Shown: positions 17,463 through 26,419 of the stretch, piece after piece
Layout of the letters: every line of letters begins with the position of its first letter
How positions within the stretch are numbered: the stretch's first letter is position 1
From: an uncultured Eubacteriales bacterium
GTDB lineage: Bacteria; Bacillota; Clostridia; Oscillospirales; Acutalibacteraceae
DNA length: 64,000 bases
Assembly (NCBI GenBank): GCA_934489895.1
Contig: CAKSST010000005.1
Span: forward strand, 44,975-108,974
Direction of reading: 5' to 3'
Notes under the pieces: model-generated
What the model saw: the letters and a program-made list of their open reading frames with translations, nothing else
Told to the model about the DNA's origin: nothing
The model's database searches: none
Position numbers and translations under genes: made by a program

Positions 17463-18758
17463 TTATTTCTCCGTTTTCTTTGTTTTGCCGCACAATGCGT
17501 TTATTAATGCTGTGCCGTTTTGTTCTACTATAGTAATTTTTACATTTAATGCTTTCTCAACATCTTTGACTGATACATCATCCAAAAACAAACCGTTACC
17601 CTCACGCAGCATACATGCAGGAATAAGTAACTCCTTAGGAAGCATTTTCTTTTTTAATTGGTTGATAATATCTTTACCCGTAACAAGACCCGCAACCGTT
17701 ATGGTATGCCCAAAATGGTCATTGACTATAGGATAGACCTCACACTCAAGATTATGCCATTTACTTTTTGCGCTGTCAACTATATTTGTAATAATACCTG
17801 CCGCGGCAACACCCGTAACAATGGCCACTTTTCTTGCCCTTTTAGGCGGTTTTACTATACTAAGCTGCGCTTTTGCTTCGCTTTCAGTAAGCGAGCAAAG
17901 CCCCACGCCGTTTTCAAGCTGCAAAAACTCGCCGTAAAACTCAGCGTCGGGAATTTTTCTGTCAGCAAGCAAATAAAACTCATCAGCAGCATAAAATCTA
18001 CGTTTTGTGCCGTCAAAAAAGTTGTCAACAATATCAATTATCTGTGCCGCTGCTTGCTTATCATACTGCTTTAACTCCGTTAATCCCTTACGGTACTTTG
18101 TAATGCCCACAGGCACAACAGCTACACATTCCACACAGTCTAATTTTGCAAGATCAGACAGTGAGCGTATAAGCTCAGGCCCATCGTTTATACCGGGGCA
18201 AGCAACAATCTGACAGTTCATACTTATACCTGCATTATTAAGCCTGTCTATAATTTTTAAAGCTTCGCCCGCATTTTTGTTACGCATCATTTTAACACGC
18301 AATTCAGGGTTAGTGGTATGCACCGAAATATTTACAGGCGATATGTGCATTTTTATTATTCGGTCAACTTCTTTTTCGGTCAAGTTTGTCAACGTAACAT
18401 AGTTGCCAAATAAAAAGGAAAGACGCGAATCGTCATCCTTAAAATACAGGCTTTCACGCATACCCTTAGGCATCTGGTCAATAAAACAGAAAATACAGTT
18501 ATTCTGACAGCGGCGGTGTTTGTCCATAAGGTAGGTATCAAATTCGAGACCCGCATCTTCGGTACAATCAATATCTGCAAAGTACCTTAATCCGTCACGT
18601 TCAAGTTCAAACGTACAGTTCTCACCGTCAGCAAAAAAACGATAATCAAGCACGTCGTTAATTTCGTTATCGTCTACGCAAACAAGCGTATCCTTTGCTC
18701 TTATACCCGCTTTATACGCTTGACTTCTTTTTATCACAGATTTTATCACTACAGACAT
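17463..18758 (-). CDS. DUF512 / PDZ-radical SAM protein
   Basis: Start ATG 18758 is chosen because AAAGGAGG sits 7 nt before it; the upstream ATG lies inside that ribosome binding site. The 431 residues have an N-terminal PDZ-like domain (VIKRSQAYKAGIRAKDTLVCVDDNEI is typical). A radical-SAM-like cluster motif CQNNCIFCFIDQMPKGMR follows near 75, then a long C-terminal DUF512 domain. The spacing C-x3-C-x2-C fits a [4Fe-4S]-SAM site. Function of this widespread clostridial family is not known. It sits between rpmF and der, a neighbourhood often seen in clostridia. Confidence 0.9.
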   Translation of the reverse strand: MSVVIKSVIKRSQAYKAGIRAKDTLVCVDDNEINDVLDYRFFADGENCTFELERDGLRYFADIDCTEDAGLEFDTYLMDKHRRCQNNCIFCFIDQMPKGMRESLYFKDDDSRLSFLFGNYVTLTNLTEKEVDRIIKMHISPVNISVHTTNPELRVKMMRNKNAGEALKIIDRLNNAGISMNCQIVACPGINDGPELIRSLSDLAKLDCVECVAVVPVGITKYRKGLTELKQYDKQAAAQIIDIVDNFFDGTKRRFYAADEFYLLADRKIPDAEFYGEFLQLENGVGLCSLTESEAKAQLSIVKPPKRARKVAIVTGVAAAGIITNIVDSAKSKWHNLECEVYPIVNDHFGHTITVAGLVTGKDIINQLKKKMLPKELLIPACMLREGNGLFLDDVSVKDVEKALNVKITIVEQNGTALINALCGKTKKTEK

Positions 18759-18780
18759 TTTGTACCTCCTTTTCACAATG

Positions 18781-18809
18781 AAAAAGGCAGAGGATTGAAC
18801 TCCTCTGCC
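18781..18809 (-). terminator. Terminator after rpmF
   Basis: GGCAGAGGA (18786-18794) pairs with TCCTCTGCC (18801-18809); on the minus strand the stem is followed by TTTTT. It separates yceD-rpmF from the DUF512-der-plsY genes, though readthrough is possible. Confidence 0.75.
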
Positions 18810-18823
18810 GTAGCAGGTTAAAA

Positions 18824-19009
18824 TTATTTTTCTTCTGCCTTAACTACCTGACGGTCACCGTAATAGCCGCAGGCGGTGCAAAGGCGGTGCGGTCTTGTAT
18901 ATTCACCGCAACGTGAGCATTTAACCAGCGTAGGAGCTTCAAGCTTCCAAAGGTTTGAACGTCTTTTATCGCGTCTTGCTTTTGATGTTTTTCTCTTCGG
19001 TACTGCCAT
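18824..19009 (-). CDS. rpmF: 50S ribosomal protein L32
   Basis: Start ATG 19009 follows GGGAGGTG and gives MAVPKRKTSKARRDKRRS, the standard L32 start. The 61 residues hold the zinc ribbon CSRC...CTAC. It follows the YceD gene, the common yceD-rpmF pairing. Confidence 0.97.
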   Translation of the reverse strand: MAVPKRKTSKARRDKRRSNLWKLEAPTLVKCSRCGEYTRPHRLCTACGYYGDRQVVKAEEK

Positions 19010-19047
19010 GCAGGGCACCTCCCTTTAATATTGCAAAGTTTTTGACA

Positions 19048-19500
19048 CTATTCCTCGCTGCAGCCACAAGGACCATCATTAAGGTTTTTGCCGCAGCTTG
19101 GGCAAATGCCTTTGCAGGAATCATCACATAAATGTTTGATGGGTAGGTTAAGAACAATCTCTTCAAAGCAGGATTGGTAGAGATCAAGCTTCATATCTTC
19201 AAGCAAAAGCTTGTCGTCATCAGCCTGATTGGACAGTTCGTCCACCAAAATCCTATCAATTTTTATAATATAGATTCTGGTGCAGTCTGCCGCACACCTA
19301 TCACAAGGTGCGCTATACTCAACTGTCACATCTGCCTGCATACTGACTACGCCCGCACGGTTGCCAATTGTTCCGTTTACGGTAACCGGAGTTTTCAGCG
19401 GACTATCACCCTTCAAAGTTTCACCGCTAAAATCCAAAGCGTAATCCAATGGGATACTGGAACCCTTTTCACGAAATACTGATTTTAAGTCCAGAATCAA
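19048..19500 (-). CDS. yceD: YceD/DUF177 family protein
   Basis: The 150-residue protein belongs to the DUF177 family encoded next to rpmF in most bacteria and linked to 23S rRNA/50S metabolism. The central CDRCAADC motif (near residue 70) and a C-terminal CPSCGKNLNDGPCGC are the family's cysteine pairs. Its gene is upstream of rpmF by 38 bp, with the RNA ending at 18781. Confidence 0.9.
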   Translation of the reverse strand: MILDLKSVFREKGSSIPLDYALDFSGETLKGDSPLKTPVTVNGTIGNRAGVVSMQADVTVEYSAPCDRCAADCTRIYIIKIDRILVDELSNQADDDKLLLEDMKLDLYQSCFEEIVLNLPIKHLCDDSCKGICPSCGKNLNDGPCGCSEE

Positions 19501-19574
19501 ATAACCACCCCAAAGTCACAAAGTACATTATATATAATACAATTTATTTTGTCAAGAAAATGTTTACAGTTATA

Positions 19575-20156
19575 TTAATGCTTTTTGGTATTATTTTTAC
19601 ATTTTTTCTCAATTATACCCTCAAGCCAGCCTTTTTGGTTAACCAATATAAGCGTTACAACGGCGGCTATCATAAGCAGTATAGGTATAATTATCAAACC
19701 TTTAACTATATCAGAAACGCTTAATATGTTTTTCTTTGCTGTTTTTTGTGTTTGGGAAGAAGATAATTCACTTACGGTTGAAGATACAGGATTTTGGGAC
19801 GAAACTTTCACCTTGCTTGATGACTCAGCCGTTGATGAAGAAGATATCTTCTGGGAAGAGCTTTTATTTTGTGAGCTTGTTTTAGTAGCCTCAGACGATG
19901 TACTTCCCTGTTTTTCCGACGATGAAGAAAACTCTACAAGAACAGAGCCTGACGACACCTTGCTGCTTGATTGTACCTTTGAAGAAGAACTTGATGAGCT
20001 TTCTCCATTGCCATCAGTTTTGCTCTCTTGAGAGTTGCTTTGTGAATCATTAAGATTGGAAGATGAGTTTTCAGCAATTACCCAAAAGCCTGCACAGCAC
20101 ATGGCCAGTGTTATAGCAAAGCAAAACACAACTGCTGTAATTCTTTTAATATTCAA
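19575..20156 (-). CDS. Serine-rich extracytoplasmic protein with C-terminal membrane anchor
   Basis: The 193 residues begin with a signal-like segment (ITAVVFCFAITLAMCCAGFWVIA, residues 6-28). A low-complexity Ser/Lys/Glu/Gln linker of about 110 residues follows, with runs of up to seven serines. A single hydrophobic helix (IIIPILLMIAAVVTLILV) and a basic tail KKCKNNTKKH end the protein. The topology suggests a surface spacer or stalk fixed in the membrane. No folded domain is visible. It starts 18 bp after the proS stop and may be co-transcribed with it. Function unknown. Confidence 0.75.
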   Translation of the reverse strand: MNIKRITAVVFCFAITLAMCCAGFWVIAENSSSNLNDSQSNSQESKTDGNGESSSSSSSKVQSSSKVSSGSVLVEFSSSSEKQGSTSSEATKTSSQNKSSSQKISSSSTAESSSKVKVSSQNPVSSTVSELSSSQTQKTAKKNILSVSDIVKGLIIIPILLMIAAVVTLILVNQKGWLEGIIEKKCKNNTKKH

Positions 20157-20174
20157 TTCTATTTATCCTCCGCA

Positions 20175-21608
20175 TCAATACGCTTTACCCCAGTAAAGCA
20201 GCTTTGTTGCGGGCTTGCCGCAATGTACGCAAACACCCTCAGCGCCCTGTTGGTCAAGCGGCGCACAGCGTGATGTAACACCTGCTTTTTCCTTTAATGC
20301 GTCCTCACATTCTCTGCATCCGCACCACATAGCCTTTATAAATCCGGGTTTTGTGTTGGCAACCTCAATCATTTCTTCGAGGCTGTGTACTTCATAGGTC
20401 ATAGCCTCTCTGCGCTCCAATGCTTTCTGATACATATTATTATGTATATCATCAAGCATTGCGGTAATCTCATTTTCAAGATTGTCAAGATTTACAACGG
20501 TCTTTTCTCCGTTATCACGTCTTACAAGCACACAGTTGTTATTTTCAATATCACGGGGGCCAATCTCAAGACGGAGCGGAACACCCTTCATTTCATATTC
20601 AGCAAATTTCCAGCCGGGCGACTGGTCAGAAATATCTATTGTTGCGCGGCATACTGCCTTTGCGCGCTCAAACACTTCCTGCGCCTTTTCGGTTACGCCA
20701 TCTTTATGTGATGCAATAGGAACGACTACCAATTGCTTGGGAGCAATCTTAGGCGGCAGTATCAAGCCACTGTCATCACCGTGAGTCATAATGATTGCGC
20801 CGATAAGACGAGTTGTAACACCCCAAGAGGTCTGGAAAGGATGAACAAGCTTGTTATCCTTGTCCGCATAAGTAATATCAAATGCCTTTGCAAAGCCATC
20901 ACCGAAGTAATGTGATGTACCTGCCTGCAAAGCCTTACCGTCATGCATTAAGGCTTCAACTGCATAGGTGTCTTCTGCGCCTGCAAAGCGCTCTTTTTCT
21001 GTTTTAACACCTTTAACCACCGGCATTGCAAGATACTCTTCCATAAACTGAGCATAAACGTTAAGCATACGTACAGTCTCTTCTCTTGCCTCCTCGGCGG
21101 TTGCATGAATGGTGTGACCCTCCTGCCACAAGAACTCCCTTGAGCGCAAGAAAGGACGGGTTGTTTTTTCCCAACGCACTACCGAGCACCACTGATTATA
21201 CAACTTAGGTAAATCACGGTAGGACTGGATTATATTTTTATAATGGTCGCAGAAAAGTGTTTCAGATGTGGGGCGTACACACATACGCTCCTCTAACTTT
21301 TCACTGCCGCCGTGAGTAACCCATGCAACCTCGGGAGCAAATCCTTCAACGTGGTCCTTTTCCTTTTGGAGCAAACTTTCAGGTATGAACATAGGCATAT
21401 ACACATTTTCGTGTCCTGTTTCTGCAAACATTCTGTTAAGCACAGACTGAATATTTTCCCATATTGCATAACCGTAAGGACGTATAACCATACAACCCTT
21501 AACGCTTGTATAATCTATAAGTTCTGCCTTAAGTACAACATCGGTGTACCATTTGGCAAAATCGTCCTCCATTGAGGTAATGGAGCTAACTAACTTTTCC
21601 TTAGCCAT
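20175..21608 (-). CDS. proS: Prolyl-tRNA synthetase, archaeal/eukaryotic type
   Basis: Charges tRNA-Pro with proline. At 477 residues and without the bacterial editing insertion, it is the short ProS type. Class II motif 2 (FLRSREFLWQEGHT) is present near residue 155. An anticodon-binding domain (LVVVPI) follows. The C-terminal zinc-binding extension (CGCRECEDALKEKAG...CVHCGK) ends in a tyrosine, typical of this type. Confidence 0.96.
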   Translation of the reverse strand: MAKEKLVSSITSMEDDFAKWYTDVVLKAELIDYTSVKGCMVIRPYGYAIWENIQSVLNRMFAETGHENVYMPMFIPESLLQKEKDHVEGFAPEVAWVTHGGSEKLEERMCVRPTSETLFCDHYKNIIQSYRDLPKLYNQWCSVVRWEKTTRPFLRSREFLWQEGHTIHATAEEAREETVRMLNVYAQFMEEYLAMPVVKGVKTEKERFAGAEDTYAVEALMHDGKALQAGTSHYFGDGFAKAFDITYADKDNKLVHPFQTSWGVTTRLIGAIIMTHGDDSGLILPPKIAPKQLVVVPIASHKDGVTEKAQEVFERAKAVCRATIDISDQSPGWKFAEYEMKGVPLRLEIGPRDIENNNCVLVRRDNGEKTVVNLDNLENEITAMLDDIHNNMYQKALERREAMTYEVHSLEEMIEVANTKPGFIKAMWCGCRECEDALKEKAGVTSRCAPLDQQGAEGVCVHCGKPATKLLYWGKAY

Positions 21609-21681
21609 TATTACTAATCCCCGTTCTGTAACGATTTACGTTATATTATATTTTATATTATTATTATTTTCAACCCTGTTT

Positions 21682-22356
21682 TTATATAAGGTATATACCT
21701 GATTGAAGCCTTACAAGCTCGTATCCGGCTATATTGAAATACTGATATATAGGCTCATCAAAGCTTGCAAGCTCCTCCATATCAAAACTGTCAAGGTCTA
21801 TTCTGCAAAGCTTTTTATCACCCGCACAGCATATTGTCATACGATTATTTGCAAGCCACATACCCTCAGGCGCAAAAAAAGCAGGATGTTCCCCTCCGCC
21901 GATACGCAGCTCACTTTTCATTGTTAAAGCATTGTATCTGACAATTGCATTTGCGTCACTGTAAGCAACCCAAAGCTTTCTGCCCACAACGGTAAGACCT
22001 GTGGGTCTTGCATTTCCCAAAGTAAGCTTTCCCCGCCATTTTACACCTGCATCAGTGTCAAACAATGTTGCATCGCCGCATTTTGACAGCACTATAAGTT
22101 CGCCGTTTGAAAGATGCGCCGCAAAGCAGGTTATAGGATTATCAATTTTTTTAATAACATGCTCAAAATGCTCAAATTCGCTTCCAAACTTTTCGAAAAG
22201 ATATATTTCCTGTGTGATATTGCTTACACGTCCGTCCTCAAAACCCACCATTTTATAGCCGTTTACAGCACCTGTTTTAGGATTGCAAAAGGATACGATT
22301 ATACCCTTTGTCAAGGGCAACATATTAATAACACTTTCGTTAAATATTTTTTCCAC
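21682..22356 (-). CDS. Hypothetical protein with beta-propeller-like repeats
   Basis: The 224-residue protein shows recurring short beta-strand units of the kind seen in NHL/YVTN propellers (GELIVLSKCGDATLFDTDAGVK, RKLWVAYSDANAIVRYN, NRMTICCAGDKKLCRIDL). It has no signal peptide and few charged surface motifs. At this length it would form only part of a propeller. It stands alone between proS and the PLP-enzyme gene. Function not assigned. Confidence 0.6.
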   Translation of the reverse strand: MEKIFNESVINMLPLTKGIIVSFCNPKTGAVNGYKMVGFEDGRVSNITQEIYLFEKFGSEFEHFEHVIKKIDNPITCFAAHLSNGELIVLSKCGDATLFDTDAGVKWRGKLTLGNARPTGLTVVGRKLWVAYSDANAIVRYNALTMKSELRIGGGEHPAFFAPEGMWLANNRMTICCAGDKKLCRIDLDSFDMEELASFDEPIYQYFNIAGYELVRLQSGIYLI

Positions 22357-22415
22357 ATTATAACCTCCCTTTGCTGCAACAAAATTATTTTACTACAAAT
22401 ATACAACACGGTCAA

Positions 22416-23684
22416 TTATAAGTTTTTCAGCAAGCCCTTATCAATTAAATTCTGCGCTGCACAAAGAATACCAATATGGGAAGCCTCAAAAACCGTACCG
22501 CCCTGACACCATACGGCATACGGTTCACGCAAAGGTGCATCGGCCGAAAGCTCTGCCGAAGCGCCAAGCGTAAATGTGCCTGCCGCCATAATTATCTTAT
22601 CATCATATCCGGGCATATCCCATGGTTCAGGGATGGCATCACTGTCAACAGGAGAGCCCGACTGTATTCCCTGACAAAAAACAATCAAGGATTTGCTGTT
22701 TTCAAGCAATAAGCATTGAATAATATCTGCGCGTTCTTCATTATAACGCGGTGTTGCACCGTATCCGAAAAGTTCGAAAAGCGCCGCGGCATAAACGGCC
22801 GTTTTAAGCGCCTGTGCAGTAACGTGCGGTGCGGCAAAAAGTCCCATATACAGCTCACGCGAGTGACCGAGAGTTGCGCCGATTTCCTTGCCGACGCCCG
22901 GTGCCGTAAGTCGGTTTGCGCATTTTTCAATCAAATCTTTTCTACCGGCAATATAACCGCCTGTGGAGGCAATTCCGCCGCCGGGATTTTTAATTAAAGA
23001 ACCTGCAATAAGGTCTGCCTTTGTGGGCTCAGCTCTACAGGTAAACTCACCGTAGCAATTATCAACAATTACATATATTTCAGGATTAATTTGTTTAACC
23101 CTCAGTGCAATATCATCCACCTGCTGCGCAGTCAGTGACGGGCGCAGGGAATATCCGCGCGAGCGTTGGATATAAACTGCTGAAAACTTATCTTTTTTCA
23201 ATATATTGCAGGCAGTATCAATATCAACACTGCCGTCAGCTTTTAAATTCAGCGTTTCCCAATCAATGCCAAAATCCCTTAAAGAGCCGTCTGCCTGTCT
23301 ATCCTTCCCTATAACGCCAATCAAGGTATCATAGGTTGGTCCCGTAACGCACAGTACCTTCATGCCCGGACGTAAAACGCCAAACAGCGCAACCGTCAAG
23401 GTATGCGTTCCCGACATAAAATTATGCCTTATAAGGCTGTCCTCTGTACCAAAGCAGTCAGCAAGCACACGTTCAAGGTTATCTCTGCCAACATCTCCGT
23501 AGCCGTAGCCTGTTGTCCCTGCAAAATGCGCTTCACGCACCTTATTTTTAATGAATGCTTTAAGCATTTTTTGTTGATTGTATTCAGCGATTTCATCAAT
23601 GTGGCCGAACACCTCCTTACAACATTTAAGCGCCTTTTTATCTGCCTCTAACAGCTTTGCACTGAAATCAAAAAATCCACCCAT
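22416..23684 (-). CDS. Methionine gamma-lyase family protein (YnbB / 'aluminium resistance')
   Basis: A fold-type I PLP enzyme of 422 residues belonging to the Met_gamma_lyase family that was first named for aluminium resistance. The PLP lysine is probably in AGSLIKNPGGGIASTGGYI near residue 240. TTGYGYGDVGRD near 55 and HNFMSGTHTLTVALFGVL near 85 are typical. Substrate in vivo is uncertain. It ends a run of five closely packed genes beginning with murD. Confidence 0.88.
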   Translation of the reverse strand: MGGFFDFSAKLLEADKKALKCCKEVFGHIDEIAEYNQQKMLKAFIKNKVREAHFAGTTGYGYGDVGRDNLERVLADCFGTEDSLIRHNFMSGTHTLTVALFGVLRPGMKVLCVTGPTYDTLIGVIGKDRQADGSLRDFGIDWETLNLKADGSVDIDTACNILKKDKFSAVYIQRSRGYSLRPSLTAQQVDDIALRVKQINPEIYVIVDNCYGEFTCRAEPTKADLIAGSLIKNPGGGIASTGGYIAGRKDLIEKCANRLTAPGVGKEIGATLGHSRELYMGLFAAPHVTAQALKTAVYAAALFELFGYGATPRYNEERADIIQCLLLENSKSLIVFCQGIQSGSPVDSDAIPEPWDMPGYDDKIIMAAGTFTLGASAELSADAPLREPYAVWCQGGTVFEASHIGILCAAQNLIDKGLLKNL

Positions 23685-23692
23685 AATATCTC

Positions 23693-24409
23693 CTACTGCG
23701 GTGCGCCGTAAACCGCGACACCTACTTTTTCAAATCCCATACTTTTATAAAAGCCTATAACTCTGTCAGTGCATCCAACATATACGTTGCGTTGCCCAAG
23801 TTTCTCGCAAAACAGCATAACCGCTTGTTTTCCAAGCCCTGTGCCACGCAATTTTTTTCTGACAGCCACACCGTTAATAAAGGCGTCATTATCTAAAACG
23901 TTAAAGCTTAAAACGCAAGCCTTATCCTCAAGCAGCACACCGTATGCCGCTTTTCTTCGCCAACGCAAAGAAAAATCTGCCGCAAAGGGTTCGTACTCGC
24001 CCGCTTTAATATCCCCATCCTCACCTTGCTTTAAAGCATCGTGGAGCTGTTTTGTAGTAAATGGCGGATATTCTTCCAAAACTGCATTTTCATTTGTGCC
24101 GCATCTTTTCATAATATTAACTTGCTTATGTACCGTAATATCAAGCTGATGCGCAAGCCGCGCATTGCAAAAAACATCTGTGCTCATAAGCTGTAAAAAC
24201 GCCTTAAGCTCTGCCGCATCAGAAGTTTCTCCATACAGAACCGCCGTTTTATCAAGGCAGCTGATTATTACGCTTTTTTGCCCGTCATTTTGTTCATATA
24301 AGGCATACCCCTGCATACCGCAATATGCCTTATGGGTTGCAAGTATCCTTATCTGTTCCGGACAAACTATTTCTTCAAAAACGGGCGGTTTTTCAATTTG
24401 TACAATCAT
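23693..24409 (-). CDS. GNAT family N-acetyltransferase
   Basis: The 238 residues carry a C-terminal GNAT domain. The acetyl-CoA loop RGTGLGKQAVMLF lies near residue 190 and the terminal VIGFYKSMGFEKVG near 220. The N-terminal 100 residues are not typical and may be a degenerate second acetyltransferase-like domain (VIISCLDKTAVLYGETSDAAEL). The start overlaps the upstream peptidase by 4 bp. Substrate unknown. Confidence 0.85.
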   Translation of the reverse strand: MIVQIEKPPVFEEIVCPEQIRILATHKAYCGMQGYALYEQNDGQKSVIISCLDKTAVLYGETSDAAELKAFLQLMSTDVFCNARLAHQLDITVHKQVNIMKRCGTNENAVLEEYPPFTTKQLHDALKQGEDGDIKAGEYEPFAADFSLRWRRKAAYGVLLEDKACVLSFNVLDNDAFINGVAVRKKLRGTGLGKQAVMLFCEKLGQRNVYVGCTDRVIGFYKSMGFEKVGVAVYGAPQ

Positions 24410-25416
24410 TTAAGCAATTCACCGCAAGCCATTTCTTCAAGCATTTTTGCCGCAAGTACTCTTGTATCAATAATATCATTTACATTACATACATTTGACG
24501 GTGAGTGTATATATCTGCAAGGTACAGAAATTGATACTGTAGGTACACCGCCCAGCGATGTATGAATAACACCGGAGTCATTACCACCTGACACAGCCGC
24601 TTTGGGCTGACATTTAAGACCGCTGTTTATAGCAAAATTAAACAGCTTGTCATCATAAAGCGTTAATCGGTCCATAAATGAAACGGCAGGACCGCATCCA
24701 AGAACACAAACCTGATTTTTCGGTGCAATATCTGCAACATCACAAGCAGTTGTTCCTTCCAAAACAATTGCGCCGTCGGGTTCAATTATAAATGCGCTTG
24801 TTTTTGCGCCACCCTGCCCTATTTCCTCCTGAACAGAGAAAGAAGCCGTAAATATTGGCAGACTGTCGTCCTTTAACATATCAATAATAATTGCTGTACC
24901 CACACGGTCGTCAAGTGCTTTGGCACTAACACATTCACCAAACAGCACAAATTCTCCACAGAAGATTCCCGTATCGCCCGGTTTCACAAGTTTTAAAGTT
25001 TCTTCTTTGTTTTCTGTGCCGAAATCAATATACAAATCAGCCATTGAAAGTGGTTTTGAAAGCTCGTCCTTGCTAAGAAAATGTACAGGCTTTGACATAA
25101 CAACACCGCAAATGCCGTTTACATCAACCTTTGCCGATGCCATAACGGCAGGTTCAATACCTCCCACACAGTCAAAGCGGACAAAGCCATCCTCTGTAAT
25201 ACTGGTAATAATAAGACCGACCTCGTCAATATGAGCATCTAACATAATGTTTTTTTGCGGTTTTGGTCCCCTCTTCTTTTTAGCAATAACCGAGCCCAGA
25301 GGTGTTACACAAAGCTCTGCATAACCCTCAAGCTGTTTTATAACAAATTCCCGTACCATATCTTCAGCGCCTGAAGGACCGTTTATGTTACATAATTGTT
25401 TCAAAAGCTTAAGCAT
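24406..25416 (-). CDS. M42 family metallopeptidase (paralogue 1)
   Basis: Cytosolic aminopeptidase of the M42 (PepA/FrvX-type) family; 336 residues from ATG 25416, chosen because GGAGG is 8 nt upstream. Metal-site blocks are intact: LDAHIDEVGLII (near 60), KALDDRVGTAI (near 170), SVQEEIGQGGAKTSAF (near 200) and a terminal CRYIHSPSNV. The start overlaps the upstream M42 gene by 8 bp. Probably trims N-terminal residues from peptides in the cytoplasm. Confidence 0.9.
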   Translation of the reverse strand: MLKLLKQLCNINGPSGAEDMVREFVIKQLEGYAELCVTPLGSVIAKKKRGPKPQKNIMLDAHIDEVGLIITSITEDGFVRFDCVGGIEPAVMASAKVDVNGICGVVMSKPVHFLSKDELSKPLSMADLYIDFGTENKEETLKLVKPGDTGIFCGEFVLFGECVSAKALDDRVGTAIIIDMLKDDSLPIFTASFSVQEEIGQGGAKTSAFIIEPDGAIVLEGTTACDVADIAPKNQVCVLGCGPAVSFMDRLTLYDDKLFNFAINSGLKCQPKAAVSGGNDSGVIHTSLGGVPTVSISVPCRYIHSPSNVCNVNDIIDTRVLAAKMLEEMACGELLK

Positions 25417-26419
25417 CCAAAGCACCTCCGCTCAAAGCAAACTGACAAAGAAGCTGTGCTGTTGCTTCAATATCTCTTGCATCAACCGTCTCATAACAGC
25501 TGTGCATACTACGCAAGGGTATGGATAAAAGACCGCAAGGTATTCCGGCACCGGTTGCGGTTATAACGTCAGCATCGGTTCCCGTTGCGCCCGCCATAAC
25601 CTCTTCGGTATGCTTAATTTCAAAATTATCTGCAAGCTCAAAAAGTTTATCCGTAACTTTACGGGACAGTATGGGTGAAATACCAATCATTGTACCGCTG
25701 CCAAGTTTGCGTGTCTTGTCTGCCGACACCCCCGGCATATTGCCAAAGCTTACATCTACAGCAACAGCGCAGTCAGGCTTTAACTCATATGCCGCCGTTT
25801 TTGCTCCGCGCAATCCTATCTCTTCATTCCAGCTTAATAAAAAACAAACATTATAAGGCAGCTCTTTATTTTCAAGCAACTCAGCTGTTCTTATAAGCGC
25901 TGCAACACCCGCACGGTTGTCAAGTGACTTACCGCAAACAACAGTTTTGCCCATTGCCTGAGCAGGCGAATAAAAAGAAACAACATCACCTGCTGACACT
26001 GTTTCTTTTGTTTTTGTTCCAAGACCTGTATCAATAAAAAGTGAATCCAAATCAAACGGCTTGCCGTCCTCGCCTTTAAGATGGGGCGGTATACTGCCAA
26101 ACACACCTTTTATTTTTTGCTTTGAGTGAATTGTTACAGGCTTTGAGGGCAAAAGACGTGCATCAATCCTGCCAATAGAATCAACCTTTATAAAGCCTTT
26201 ATCATCAACACACTTAACAATAAAACCTACCTCATCACAGTGGGCTTCAAGCATTATTGTTTTGTCACTTTCACCCTTTAACAGGCCTACGGCACAGTTG
26301 CCGTAGAGCTGCTTTATTTCCATATGTTTGCCAAGATAACCGCAGGCCGTATCTAGTGCTTCTGTTATATGGCCCAGACCACAAGCGGCCGAAAGCTCTG
26401 CAAGCATATCCTTTATCAT
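25409..26419 (-). CDS. M42 family metallopeptidase (paralogue 2)
   Basis: A second 336-residue M42 peptidase next to the first. The same blocks are present: LEAHCDEVGFIV, GKSLDNRAGVAAL, SWNEEIGLRGAKTAAY and LRSMHSCYETVD. It shares family motifs but only moderate similarity with its neighbour, so the pair is an old duplication. The start overlaps murD by 4 bp, which places both in the murD operon. Confidence 0.9.
   Translation of the reverse strand: MIKDMLAELSAACGLGHITEALDTACGYLGKHMEIKQLYGNCAVGLLKGESDKTIMLEAHCDEVGFIVKCVDDKGFIKVDSIGRIDARLLPSKPVTIHSKQKIKGVFGSIPPHLKGEDGKPFDLDSLFIDTGLGTKTKETVSAGDVVSFYSPAQAMGKTVVCGKSLDNRAGVAALIRTAELLENKELPYNVCFLLSWNEEIGLRGAKTAAYELKPDCAVAVDVSFGNMPGVSADKTRKLGSGTMIGISPILSRKVTDKLFELADNFEIKHTEEVMAGATGTDADVITATGAGIPCGLLSIPLRSMHSCYETVDARDIEATAQLLCQFALSGGALDA

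Noticed and set aside
19585..20031. Long plus-strand ORF opposite the serine-rich gene
   Set aside because: Antisense shadow produced by the repetitive Ser codons; acidic low-complexity product, no ribosome binding site.
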